This document shows, in pieces, positions 11,899 through 26,839 of a DNA stretch of 64,000 bases (positions within the stretch are counted from its first letter, which is position 1; each line of letters opens with the position of its first letter). Made by a program: the position numbers and the translations under genes. The DNA comes from Cloeon dipterum (Eukaryota; Arthropoda; Insecta; Ephemeroptera; Baetidae): NCBI RefSeq assembly GCF_949628265.1, contig NC_088786.1, positions 24,945,681 to 25,009,680 of the forward strand, read 5' to 3'. Below the pieces are notes generated by a model. It saw only the letters and a program-made list of their open reading frames with translations. It was not told the DNA's origin and did no database searches.

Positions 11899-14217
11899 AT
11901 GTTTCCCAAAAATGTGCTGCCCAATCCCTGGATTTGGAGGAGCCTTTCGTTGGCAAAAAGGAACCGTTCAACCGTAGCAACTGCCTTTTCTCCGAATATC
12001 TCCTCCCCCGTCAGGTCGTATGATGAGATTCCTGGTCCAAAATCGTTGCCCCTCATTGGCAATGCTTGGAGGTTCCTTCCATTTGTCGGTAAAAATCCTC
12101 ATTTAACTTTATTTTCAAATCAATTTATATACTAATTTTTATACTCTTTAAAAGTATTTCTTACTTTGAAACAATAGTTATCTTTGTGATTGTGATAACA
12201 GCGGGACATACAGATATTGTGTGAGACACACAGATCTGATCTGACCTTGAATTTTTTTATGCAACCTGCGAAACACCAAAGTGTGGCCGGCTGCATCCCA
12301 CTATTAATGGTCACTTTTTATTTTATTTTTGCATATAATTTTCGCAGGTACCTTCGACATGACCAATTTCTTCAAGTGGAGCAACTCTCTCTTGAATGAA
12401 TATGGGAAAATTGTGAGAATTTCAAATCTTCCTGGGCGAAGAGATATGGTTCTTCTATTTGATCCGGACATGATTGCTGAGGTTTACAAAAACGAAGGAC
12501 AATGGCCTGAGCGCTTTGTCTTGCAAAGTGTGAAGCAATTCCGAGAAAAAGTCAGGCCTGACTTCTTTGAAGGATTCCAGGGTCTTGTCAATGAGTGTGT
12601 TTCTCTGAAATATTTTTGCTTTGCTAGACCAAATTTAATTTATTTTTTTAGAAACGGCGAGAAATGGCAGCAAGCTCGAACGGTCGTCAACCAGCCAATG
12701 ATGAAAATCGACGTTTCTAACCAGTACATTCCTAAGTCGGATGAAGTAGCAAAGGACTTTGTCAAATTGTGAAAAAAACACTTAAAATAATCATAACAAA
12801 TTTTTAATCATCTTAAATATTTAGGGTGAAGTTGATTCGAAACGACAAGATGGAGATGCCTGCAGATTTCAAAAATGAAATCAACAAGTGGGCACTTGAA
12901 TGTAAAATTAATTTAATACATATACACACACAGGAAGCTTTAATTGTATCATTTGTTAATTTTAGCGATATCATTGATTGCATTGGACACTCGTTTGGGT
13001 TGTTTAGAGCCCAACTTAGCACCAGACTCTGAAGCACAGCGAATGATAGATGCTGTAATAAATGTTTTCAGCCTTAGCTTTGACCTAGACTTCAAAATCC
13101 CGTTTTGGAAGTTCATTAATACCCCAGCTTGGAAAAACTTTGTGAAATACGAGGAAGAAGTTTTGCAGTAAGATGTCATCTCAGTAATTTACCTATACCA
13201 CAGAATTTTAAAAATGTAGAATTTCCTACAAGTACGTCAAACAAGCAATGAGCAAAATGGGGGACTTAAACGCTCCAGAAACGCCTAACATGAGTGTCCT
13301 ACAAAGAATATTGAAACGCGACCCACATGTGAAGAGAGCTGTCATTACAGGCATGGATATCATTCTTGCTGGCGTTGACACGGTAATTTATTTTGTTTAC
13401 AAGTACACAATTAATTTATAGAGCTCGCAAATAAATATGAATCTGTTTATAGACGTCCAATTCAGCGGCAATGATCCTGTACTATCTTGCAAAAAATCCG
13501 GGCGCGCAAGAAAAACTGTACCAAGAGGTGAAGTCGATTGTCCCTGAGGATCCAAATGAGTGCATTACTGCAGCTCACATGAACAAAATGAATTACATGA
13601 GGGCTTGCTTGAAAGAGTCAATGAGGTATATATGTGGAAAAATAAGTTAAACTTTATTTTCAAACTTCAAACCCTATATGATCGTACAGATTGGCTCCAG
13701 TGACAGTTGGCAACGTCAGACTCATCGATAAGGATATTACACTTGGCAACTACCTGATCCCAAAAAATGTTAGGCGTGTGATTTAATTAATGCAAAAGTT
13801 TAATGTATATCTTGCAGAAAGCCGACCTGTTCATGTTCAACAGTACTTTGTATTTGCAAGACGAGCACTTCCCTGATGCGAAGCGGTTTATCCCTGAGCG
13901 ATGGATCCGGTCGGAAAGTGCCCAGTGCCCAGTGAGCAAGAAAGCGTTTGAAACTCATCCCTACGTTTACAAGCCTTTTGGACATGGAGTTCGACAGTGC
14001 CCAGGAATGAGATTTGCCAACATGGAAATGGAATCGCTTGTTGCAAGGGTAAAATTTTCCCAGGCTGTCAAAATCTTTCAAAATTAATTACTTTTTAACT
14101 CCACAGATGCTGCTCAGTTTCAAACTCGAGTGGCACCAACCTGATGTGAAACTTGTGAGCAAATCAATTCAAGGCCCAGATTCGCCTTTAAAGTACACTC
14201 TCATCGACAGAAGCTAA
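11899..14217 (+). CDS. Mitochondrial-clade cytochrome P450, CYP12-like (P450 B)
   Basis: Second tandem P450, about 530 aa, with the same ten-exon plan: exon 1 11899-12089, exon 2 about 12350-12593, exon 3 12652-12769, exon 4 12825-12901, exon 5 about 12965-13168, exon 6 about 13219-13381, exon 7 13453-13625, exon 8 13689-13769, exon 9 13819-14049, exon 10 14107-14217. It has a basic presequence, YDEIPGPKSLPLIGNAWRF, WQQAR, AGVDT, KESMR (ExxR), PERW and the haem loop PFGHGVRQCPGMRF. It is much closer to P450 C than to P450 A. Intron 1 carries one copy of the 38-bp interrupted palindrome. This gene is the source of the pseudogene at the left window edge. A variant signal ATTAAA follows the stop near 14244. 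Confidence 0.93.
12259..12296. repeat. 38-bp interrupted palindrome, copy 1
   Basis: ATGCAACC, 22 bases, then GGCTGCAT, inside intron 1 of P450 B. Three other copies with the same total length are at 17230, 47398 and 59795. Confidence 0.7.
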
Positions 14218-14403
14218 ATGTATTAATTGAATCGAAAATTGAATTAAATCTAATATTCTTAATTTTTACCTGTCATTTGCTATTTTTATTTGTGTTTTGA
14301 AAACTAAACATAATTTAGCATGGCGATGGACCAAATACAAAAAAATAATGATAAAGCAAGAGGTTAAAATGGAAAGACCTTGCTGCGACTCTAACGTCAG
14401 GCA

Positions 14404-14447
14404 GCTGATAATATAAGCGCAGTTTGCAAATTGCTGGAACAGGGGCT
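14404..14447 (+). promoter_or_regulatory. P450 core-promoter block, copy C
   Basis: CTGATAATATAAGC around 14405-14418 contains a TATA-like ATATAAG. AGGGGCT follows at 14441-14447, ending 117 bp before the P450 C start. CAGCGCCCGTCAAAAAGC at 14516-14533 matches the P450 B segment in all but two positions. Confidence 0.5.
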
Positions 14448-14563
14448 ACCAACAACATTTCAAGGACTACTCTCATTCAGTTAACTCATCGCGCTCAGCA
14501 CTGATGCGCTTGATTCAGCGCCCGTCAAAAAGCACAAATTGGTGCTATTAGTTTCAAAGCGAT

Positions 14564-16924
14564 ATGCTCGCCAAAAGGTTTCTACCCAATCTCGGGATTT
14601 GGAGGATCCTTTCAGCGGCACAAAGGATTCATTCAACAGGAATTGCCTCTTATCCAAATGTCTCCTCTTCCATCAGGTTATACGATGAGATTCCTGGTCC
14701 AAAATCGTTGCCCTTGATAGGCAATGCGTGGAGGTTCCTCCCATTAATAGGTAATTATTACCATTTGCTTTGTTCAAAAGTTGCTAAGCTAGTATGACCG
14801 TTTAGTTATTTTAAACAGCCTAAAATTGTACCATCAAAGTGATTATTGCACGTGTATCAATACTTTATTGCGCGTGATAAGGATTTGACCCGATCTTGAC
14901 TTATTGTATTATACAATAAATAAACTGCAGTTGACTCTAGCCAACTATAGCAATAAGCTGCACCCTATACTGAGATGCTTATTCACTATTAAATTATCGA
15001 AATTATAAACTTCTGCTTATTTTGCCTCATAATTTTATGCAGGTACCTTCGACATGTCGAATTTCTTTAAGTGGAGCAACTCTCTCTTAAATGAATACGG
15101 AAAAATTGTGAGGATTTCAAATCTTCCTGGGCGAAGAGATATGGTTCTTCTATTTGATCCGGACATGATTGCTGAGGTTTACAAAAACGAGGGACAGTGG
15201 CCTGAGCGCTTCGCCATGCAGAGTATTACTTACTTCCGAGAAAAAGTCAGACCAGATTTCTTTGAAGGTTTCCAGGGTCTTATTAATGAGTTTGTGTTTA
15301 TTATTGGCACATCTTGTTAAAATATATGGAAAGTTTTTTCTTTAATTTTAGAAACGGCCCGAAATGGCAGGAAGCTCGAACGGTCGTCAACCAGCCCATG
15401 ATGAAAATTGAAGTTTCTAATCAGTACATTCCAAAGTCTGATGAAGTCGCAAAGGACTTTGTCAAATTGTAATAGTTTCTTTTAATCACACAAAAATAAG
15501 ACGCACATTCTTCTTTGAAATGTAGGGTGAAAATGCTACGAAACGACAAGTTGGAAACGCCTCCAGATTTCAAAAACGAATTTAGCAAGTGGGCACTTGA
15601 ATGTAACATAAATTTAAAACTTATCACAACGGGGAAAACATTGATCGTATTTCTTAATGATTTTACTAGCAATTGCACTGATTGCATTGGACACGCGTTT
15701 GGGTTGTTTAGAGCCAAATCTTGCAAAAGGCTCAGAAGCACAGCGAATGATTGATGCTGTGGTGGCTGGATTCGACCTCATGTTTGACCTGGAATTCAAA
15801 ATCCCGTTTTGGAAATTCATGAATACGCCAACCTGGAAAAAATTCGTAAAGTGTGAAGAAGAAATTCTCGAGTAAGATATAATTTTGCATCTATGAAATC
15901 TTGTAAATTTTGCCGTGAAATTTTAACAATGCAGAATATCCCACAAGTATGTTGAACGAGCAATGAATAAAATGGGGGACTTAAACGCACCGGAAACGCC
16001 TGAAATGAGTGTCCTTCAAAGAATGTTGAAACGTAGCCCAAACGCAAAGAGAGCTGTCATTACTGGCATGGACATAATTCTTGCTGGCGTTGACACTGTA
16101 ATTGAATTTATAAATTTACCCCCAACTATTGATAAGTCTCCAAACGAATATTTCATAATTATAGACATCAAATTCAGCGGCAATGATCCTGTACTATCTC
16201 GGCAAAAATCCAGATGTGCAGGAAAAATTGTACCAAGAGGTGAAGTCGGTTGTCCCAGAGGATCCAAATGATTGCATTACTGCAGCTCACATGGAAAAAA
16301 TGAATTACATGAAGGCTTGCTTGAAAGAGTCGATGAGGTATGTGCGATATAGATATGCTAGATTTATTGTGTAAAAACATATAATTAGGTTGGCTCCGGT
16401 CGCAGTTGGCAATGCCAGACTCATTAATAAGGACATGGTGCTCGGGAACTACCTGATACCTAAAAATGTTAGCTCCGATTTAATTTATATGTAGAGTTAT
16501 TCTATTAATTTTTATTTTTACAGAAAGCTGACTTTTTTATGTTCAATAGTACTTTGTATTTGCAAGATGAGTATTTCCCTGAAGCGAAGCAGTTTGTTCC
16601 TGAACGTTGGATCAGGTCTGAGAGTACCAAATGTCCCGTGAGCAGGAAAGCGTATGAAATCAATCCGTACGTTTACCAGCCTTTTGGGCATGGAGTTCGA
16701 CAGTGCCCAGGAATGAGATTTGCAACCATGGAGATGGCGTCACTTGTTGCACGGGTAAAAATTAATGTTACTGACTGGTTCGTTTTAAACTCAATTTATG
16801 ATATTCAATATAGATGCTGCTTGATTTCAAAATAGAGTGGCATCAACCTGATGTTAAACTGGTGAGCAAGGCAGTTCAAGGCCCAGAGTCGCCTCTTAGG
16901 TACACGCTGATCGATAGAAATTAA
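14564..16924 (+). CDS. Mitochondrial-clade cytochrome P450, CYP12-like (P450 C)
   Basis: Third tandem P450, about 530 aa, ten exons: 14564-14750, about 15044-15287, 15351-15469, 15526-15602, about 15669-15871, about 15934-16097, 16165-16336, 16389-16468, 16524-16755, 16814-16924. The presequence is MLAKRFLPNLGIWRIL, then YDEIPGPKSLPLIGNAWRF. The helix C tryptophan lies in PKWQEAR, where P450 A and B have Glu in place of Pro. AGVDT, KESMR, PERW and PFGHGVRQCPGMRF are intact, so it should be active. Exon 2 is almost identical to that of P450 B, which points to a recent duplication or exchange. Substrate unknown; CYP12 relatives commonly handle foreign compounds. Confidence 0.93.
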
Positions 16925-17787
16925 ACTTCGCAAATCAGTTTCATCTTCATATTTTGTTTCATATTTTATGCAAAAATGAAATCTTTTTTGATCAAAATGT
17001 TGTTTTTGACGCAAGAAACCGATCCCAATCCTGAAGAACGCAAAATATTTATTTAACTTGGGTAGGGTACAAAAACATCAAAGTCTTGCAACAGACTACT
17101 TGTATGGTGCACTCTTAACAATCTTATCTATAAGTCTCGGATCCTTAACATCATTTAAACGAAAATGCATGACAAGAGGATTTCAGATATCTGGCATACT
17201 CTGTGGCCTTGATGAAGAGAGATAGTTTTATGCAACCTGCCGAACTCTGCTGTAAAACCAGCTGCATCATTTAGCTATGGATTGCAAATCTAAACCTTCA
17301 GTAACTTAACATGGAGAAGAACAAAATAAGCTAAACTAATTGTATGTTGAATATTATTAATCTAAAATTTTTCGTGATCTGGACATTACAAAATTTTATT
17401 TTACATTATATCAACGTCCAACTGCAAATAATCAAGCCAAAAATAATGAAAATGAATTGACGAATAATTTATTAAACACGAGACACGAGAGTGAACAACG
17501 CACAGGCCAGGACTGGCGTGAAAAATTCAACCAGGATTTCGGCTGCCAACCATTGATTCATTGTTGGGCCAGCCAATGGCAGTCCGGCCCTCTTCTGGTA
17601 CAACAGACATATCAATGAATAATAATCAAGTAAGAAATTTCTGTGGCACAATCCAGCACAGTAAAATTAACTAAACACCAAAAGGTAGAGATGCATTTCA
17701 TTTGAATCAAAACATGTTTTTTTTATGAAACGCCGTTTAACCGGAAGTAGTATTTGAAGCACTTCTCGCATGAAAGTACATATTTCT
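16925..17787. other. Gap between the convergent P450 C and ligase 3
   Basis: Both neighbouring genes end here. Apart from their 3' ends it holds one 38-bp interrupted palindrome (17230-17267). No exon was recognised. Confidence 0.6.
17230..17267. repeat. 38-bp interrupted palindrome, copy 2
   Basis: ATGCAACC, 22 bases, then AGCTGCAT, in the gap after P450 C. Its left arm and flank (TTTATGCAACCTGC) match copy 1 closely. Confidence 0.65.
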
Positions 17788-20077
17788 TCACATCTCCATT
17801 CTCTCTACTGCGTACTTCTTAAGAGCGACCCTGTCGAGTTTGTTGCCCCTGCTTTCAGGTAGTCGATCGACAAACTCGACGCCACCGTGCAAATGCTTGT
17901 AGTTGGGCAAACGGTCTGCCACGAACTTGCAGAGGTCTTGCTCGGTGCAATTGCGCCCTGGCTTGCGCACCACAAAGGCCTTCGCGACACTGGTGCTCTC
18001 AGGGTGCGGCAAGCCGACCACCCCCACTTGTAACACGTCAGGGTGCTCTTGCAAGACGACTTCGATTTCAGCCGGTGACACCTGTTACAAATTATTAAAA
18101 AGACATGCGATTGGTATCATAAACACTGCTTTAGCTGTTTTTAACTCACGATAAACATGAAATATTTGAACATTATGCCGACTCTATCCTTGATATAAAG
18201 GTTTCCCATGTCGTCAAAAAAGCCAACATCGCCAGTATGCAGCCAGCCATCCTCATCAATGTCCGATTGAGACGGCTAATTAATTGAAAACTTAAATTTG
18301 ATTTTTAATGGTTGTGTGTGCTTTACGGAATCAGGGTTGAGAGACAAATAGCCTTTCATCATTATGGGTGTTTTGACAAGGACGTGTCCCCTCTTGTGTG
18401 GCCCCAGACAGTCTCCAGTTGCGATATCTACCACTTTGACCTGTATTGTGGGAAGAATTTTTCCACACGAGATGCAAATTTCGCCTAAATAAAGAGGATT
18501 TAAGCTCTAGATTTGTTAACCTCGAAATTTTAACTTGAACGTACCTTGATTTTCGATGGCAATGACTTTCTTGTCATCAGATTTGCCACTTTCATCACCC
18601 ACTAAGGTGCAGGTGATATTTAATGTTTCAGTCATTCCGTAGATCTTTAATAGAAATGATAGAAAGGAAACTCTAATTTTGTGTATTTTCTTACCTGAAT
18701 AATTTTTATCTGTGGCAATTTCTTTGTCAATAAATCGACTGTGGTCGGATCAAGCACTGAGCCGCCGATGCTTATCCCTTTTAAAAAGCTCAAGTCGCAT
18801 GAATCCAACTTTTCATTTCTTGCGAACCAGGTAGCCACAAACGGGTACATCAAAACGTGTTCTGGCTGCAAATTTGCGACAGTCTTGTAGTTAAAGTTTT
18901 ATTTAAACACTCTTATACCTTGAACCTTTCCATATAGTCAAAGTATTTTTCCTTCTCGAATTTGCCCAAATGAATGATGGTGCATCCGTGCACGACGCTT
19001 TGGACTGCAAAAACTAAGCAACCAATTGCGTAATTTGACATTGGTGTCATGAATGTCCAAGAAAGTTCTTCTTTGCCTCTGTAATAAATGCGACGAGAGA
19101 CACAAACTAGTTTTTTTTTGTTTTATCGCAAATAATACAATAGGAGACAGTTGTAGAAAATCAAGTTGAAGTGAGTGTGCATGACGCCCTTTGGTAGACC
19201 AGTACTGCCGCTCGTGTTTGGAACAATCACAAAATCGTCCTTCCAGTTTACTTCCACTTTATCAGGATAAGCTATTGTGACATCAAAATTTAATAACTAT
19301 CAAAATTGCTGTGCATAACCAAAATTAACGCAAATGAGATAAAATAGCCAACCAAATCATATATTAGCTGTTTGGAGAACTTTCATAAAAATTGAACTCA
19401 CCAGAGCAATCATCTTGAAGCAATTTTTCCACAGATGTAGACCCTGGCAAGTCCAAACCTCCAAAATTAATCAGTGTAATCGGCCATGGCACAAGCTTGA
19501 TAGCTTGAACAAGTAAATCTGCAGTTTCATCGTCAACCAAGACAAAGGTAGCTTTTGTCTCTATTATCTGACGCGCATACTCCTCTATAAACGAGTCAAA
19601 TAGTTATATAATCAACTTATTAATGATTTATATATTTTTCCCTGTTAAATTAGTAATATTTTTAAACTAACCAACCGACTCCATTTGGTAGCATCCTCTA
19701 ACAGCTCCATTCAATCTCCAAACACCTACGTGCACCAGGTACAATACCGCCGTCTCGTAGGTAACATAGTAAAGAATGTCCCTGTTTTTAAATCCCAGCC
19801 TCGCTAGACCACTGGCAATTTTTTTCGAACCGTCCTCCACATCCCTGAAATACACCTTGGTACCTGTATTTGTATCGATCTGAAAATTTCCAGTCAATTT
19901 ATATATATACCGTCAGAAAATAAAAATAAGGGGAAAATTCACCATCCATTCCTTTTCTTTAAGTTTGTCGAAATTTTTGCGGATGGTCTTGAAGAGAAAG
20001 TCGGTCACGGAGCTCTCTTCCACAGAGCTTAGATCAAAGGGCGTTGGAGATGTGTATATTCCATTTGGTGGCAGCAT
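17788..20077 (-). CDS. Luciferase-like acyl-CoA synthetase (ligase 3)
   Basis: AMP-forming ligase, ten exons on the minus strand: about 19940-20077, 19673-19880, 19402-19585, 19142-19269, 18920-19080, 18696-18867, 18546-18646, 18328-18485, 18149-18275, 17788-18081. Unlike ligases 1 and 2 there is no 10-base first coding exon, and the two exons after YGMTE are arranged differently, so ligases 3 and 4 form a separate pair. Motifs: [34 protein letters not shown], hinge [14 protein letters not shown] and the A10 lysine in [12 protein letters not shown]. The hinge lacks the usual KxxG residues. The C-terminus is VERMEM, with no SKL signal. The last exon is identical over 228 bp to that of ligase 4 and noticeably GC-rich. 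Confidence 0.88.
17810..18037 (-). repeat. Identical 228-bp tract shared with ligase 4 (copy 1)
   Basis: Base-for-base identical to 20635-20862. It lies within the last exon of ligase 3 and is GC-rich. Adjacent exons of the two genes differ at roughly 15% of positions. Best explained by recent gene conversion. Confidence 0.85.
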
Positions 20078-20618
20078 TTTCACTAAATTTTCATAAGAAT
20101 TTTTATAGGATCTTACTTAGTGCCGTAAATTTGTCGAGTAAAATGTAAAATATTGAGCATATATAGTCTATTTCTTAAGATAAAATAATTATTAAATTTA
20201 AGAAGCCTGTGTATTTTTTATACACGAAAATTTATATGTCATAGAGTATTTGAATGCACCACATATCTTATTATTTTTATATTCTATTCTATATAGTAAT
20301 GATTTCAATCTTACCATAACTAAATTCCTGCTGGTTTGTTCGGTAGCTAAACAATCAAATAGGTATACTCCGTTTAGCTTGCTTCCACGAAATGTCTCAA
20401 ACACTGTCAAACACGTACCTATTCCAAATGATGTGTGGGTTTGCGTTCTTATCAGAATTGTACTTTGCAACGAAACAGTATCCAAACAAATGATAAGGAT
20501 TTTGTATCATGATATACCAAAAACCCAACGCAAGACATTGTACTTTTGAAATGAATTTTTATTTAAATATCAAAACAAGTATTTACCTAACTTTTATTAT
20601 TGGCACAAGTAAACGGCA
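20078..20618. other. Gap between ligase 3 and ligase 4
   Basis: AT-rich 541 bp with the ligase 3 promoter on its left side and the ligase 4 3' end on its right. Minus-strand AATAAA-like sites occur near 20560. Nothing else was recognised. Confidence 0.55.
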
Positions 20619-22853
20619 TCACATTCTCTCAATCGCGTACTTCTTAAGAGCGACCCTGTCGAGTTTGTTGCCCCTGCTTTCAGGTAGTCGATCGACAAAC
20701 TCGACGCCACCGTGCAAATGCTTGTAGTTGGGCAAACGGTCTGCCACGAACTTGCAGAGGTCTTGCTCGGTGCAATTGCGCCCTGGCTTGCGCACCACAA
20801 AGGCCTTCGCGACACTGGTGCTCTCAGGGTGCGGCAAGCCGACCACCCCCACTTGTAACACGCCAGGGTGCTCTTGCAAGACGACTTCGATCTCAGTCGG
20901 TGATACCTTCATTAATATTTAAAAATCATGGTTATCAATTTATTCTGATTTACTCACGACGAACATGTAATATTTGAACATTATGTCGACTCTTTCTTTG
21001 ATATAAAGGTTTCCCAGATCGTCAAAGAAGCCGATATCGCCAGTGTGCAGCCAGCCATCATTGTCAATGTCAGAACTAGAGGGCTATATAATATACTCGA
21101 TTAATGATATAAAGAATTTCACCATATGAGTGCATCACAGTTACCGATTCAGGATTGTGTGCTAAATATCCCTTCATTATAGCTGGAGTTTTGACAAGAA
21201 CATGACCCCTCTTGTTTGAACCCAGGCACTTTCCAGTGGCGATGTCGATCACTTTCGCCTGAACTGTAGGGACTAATTTCCCGGTCGAGACACAAATTTC
21301 CCCTTTTTTGACACGAATGTGACGTTCCATTATTCCATTGAATATTTTATTGCATGCGAAATTTACCTTGATTTTCGATAGTAATTATCTTCTTGTCTTT
21401 ATACTCTCCATGAGTATCAGCTCCAATCAAAGAGCAGGAAATGTTTAATGCTTCCGTCATGCCATAAACCTTTTTCATTAATTATAAAAATGAATTGATA
21501 TACTACATATTATTGTATTAACTTAAATTTAATCTGCACACCTGGATAATTTTAATACTTGGCAATTTTTTCGCCAGCAATTCAGCAGTGGTCGGATCTA
21601 GCACAGAGCCAGCGATGCTAATGGCCTTTATGCAGCTCAGGTTGCTCGAGTCCAGTTTGTCGCTTTTTGCGAACCAGGTGGCCACAAATGGATACATCAG
21701 AACATTTTCTGGCTACAGTGGATTTTCGATCATTAATAGTACTTTGTTATTATGAACACGTGTGTGTACCCTATACTTATCGATGTAGGCAAAGTACTTT
21801 TCTTTTTCAAAAGTACCCAAATGGATTAAAGTGCAACTGTGATAAATGCTGTGAACGGCAAAAATCAGACAGCCCATCGCATAATTAGACATTGGTGTCA
21901 TATATGTCCAGGAAAATTCTGATATGCCGCTGTAAATTTAGTACAATTATTACCATCAATTTTAAACTAATTTTATAATTAAAAATACTTTAAAATGTGG
22001 TTGGAGTAAATCAAGTTGAAATGAGTGTGCATGACGCCTTTTGGTAGACCAGTACTGCCGCTTGTGTTTGGTACAATCACAAAATCATCCTTCCAATTTA
22101 CCTCCACTTTCTCAGGATATGCTATACATATAGCTCGTTAAAAATTAATAATTTAATGTTTTTAATTAATTTGAGAACAAAATATAAGCAAAATATGATA
22201 TTTCTTACCAGAGCAATCATCTTTGAGCAATTTTTCCACAGACGTTGATCCTGGCAAATCTAATTCACCAAACGTGATCAATTTAATCGGCCAGTCCACA
22301 AGCTTGATGGCTTGGGTGAGCAAATCTGCTGTCTGCTTGTCAACCAGGACAAATTTCGCTTTTGTCTCAATTATTTGTCGTGCGTATTCCTCTTTCGTAA
22401 CAAAGATAAACTTTATGATGCAACCCTGTTATGCGAAAACTAGTTTTTCAACTTACTAACAGCTTCCTTTTGGTAGCATCCTCTGACAGCTCCGTTCAAT
22501 CTCCAAACGCCAACATGCAGTAGATACAAAACCGCTGTCTCATAAGTCACGTAGTAAAGAACGTCTCGGTTTTTAAACCCCAGCCTCGTTAGACCACTCG
22601 CAATCTTTTTTGAGTCGTCCTCTACGTCCCGAAAATACACTTTGACACCTGTATTTCCATCGATCTAAAATGTTACTGTCATTTAAATATATTTTCGTTA
22701 AATATTTTAAGGTTTTACTATCCATTCCTTGTCCTTGAGTTTATCAAAATTAGTACGAATAGTCTTGAAGATGAAGTCGGACAAAGAGCTCTCTTCCACT
22801 GTACTTGGATCAAACGGAGTCGGTGAAGTATAAATTCCATTTAGTGGCAGCAT
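20619..22853 (-). CDS. Luciferase-like acyl-CoA synthetase (ligase 4)
   Basis: Closest paralogue of ligase 3, with the same ten-exon plan: about 22718-22853, 22457-22664, 22208-22393, 21989-22120, 21771-21932, 21541-21712, 21368-21471, 21145-21302, 20957-21083, 20619-20912. The N-terminus begins [17 protein letters not shown], matching ligase 3 almost residue for residue. Motifs: [35 protein letters not shown], hinge ERVDIMFKYYMFVV, and A10 lysine in [12 protein letters not shown]. The hinge departs from the usual form as in ligase 3. The C-terminus is AIERM, with no peroxisomal SKL. Cytosolic or other location is inferred; substrate unknown. Confidence 0.88.
20635..20862 (-). repeat. Identical 228-bp tract shared with ligase 3 (copy 2)
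   Basis: Second copy of the tract described at 17810-18037. The first mismatch on the 5' side of the gene is at 20863, and similarity falls off beyond the exon. Confidence 0.85.
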
Positions 22854-23421
22854 TTTTCTACATTTATATATTAATATTTAAAAAAGGCGAACACAAAAAG
22901 ATACATGGTTTCTAGTTGCATTGAAAATAATTAATGTTAGCTGTTCCAGCGGTCAAAATTTCTTATGTTATATACTCTTCTTACCTATATTTTTTCCAAT
23001 AAATGAAAATACCTGAAAATATTCCGAAAGCAAAAAAAAAATGGTCCGAGCTCACCATCAACTGATAAATGAGGAGGCTGTTTTTGCAAGTTCTTTCAGC
23101 GTAATAACACCAATCTAATTGCCGCCTGCAAATAATGTGGGTATTTCTAATCGGATAGATAAGTACAACTAGACAGAAACCAAACAAAAGATAAGTTTTT
23201 CAAGATAAGAATTTGTCATAACTTGATCTTGTTATCATGTCGCAAAATTAAAATTTTAGTAAATATAAAAAACTCGTTTACTGTTAGTTTCTTAACAATT
23301 TATTGTATCAAGCAATTGCACGTACAATTACTGATTTCTTTGTATTTTATATACAGCAATTATAATAAATTATACATTTTCTTGCTGGCTAATTCAAATG
23401 CAGGACTTCTATTGTTAGATC
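22854..23421. other. Sdha 3' region and ligase 4 promoter region
   Basis: Sdha and ligase 4 are transcribed in the same direction with Sdha upstream, so this 568-bp AT-rich stretch holds the Sdha 3' UTR and the ligase 4 promoter. No other feature was recognised. Confidence 0.55.

Positions 23422-26839
<3,418 letters not shown>

Noticed and set aside
22420-22457. ATGCAACC-containing sequence in a ligase 4 intron, tested as a fifth 38-bp palindrome
   Set aside because: No GGYTGCAT-like arm at the required distance; the match is only the left eight bases.
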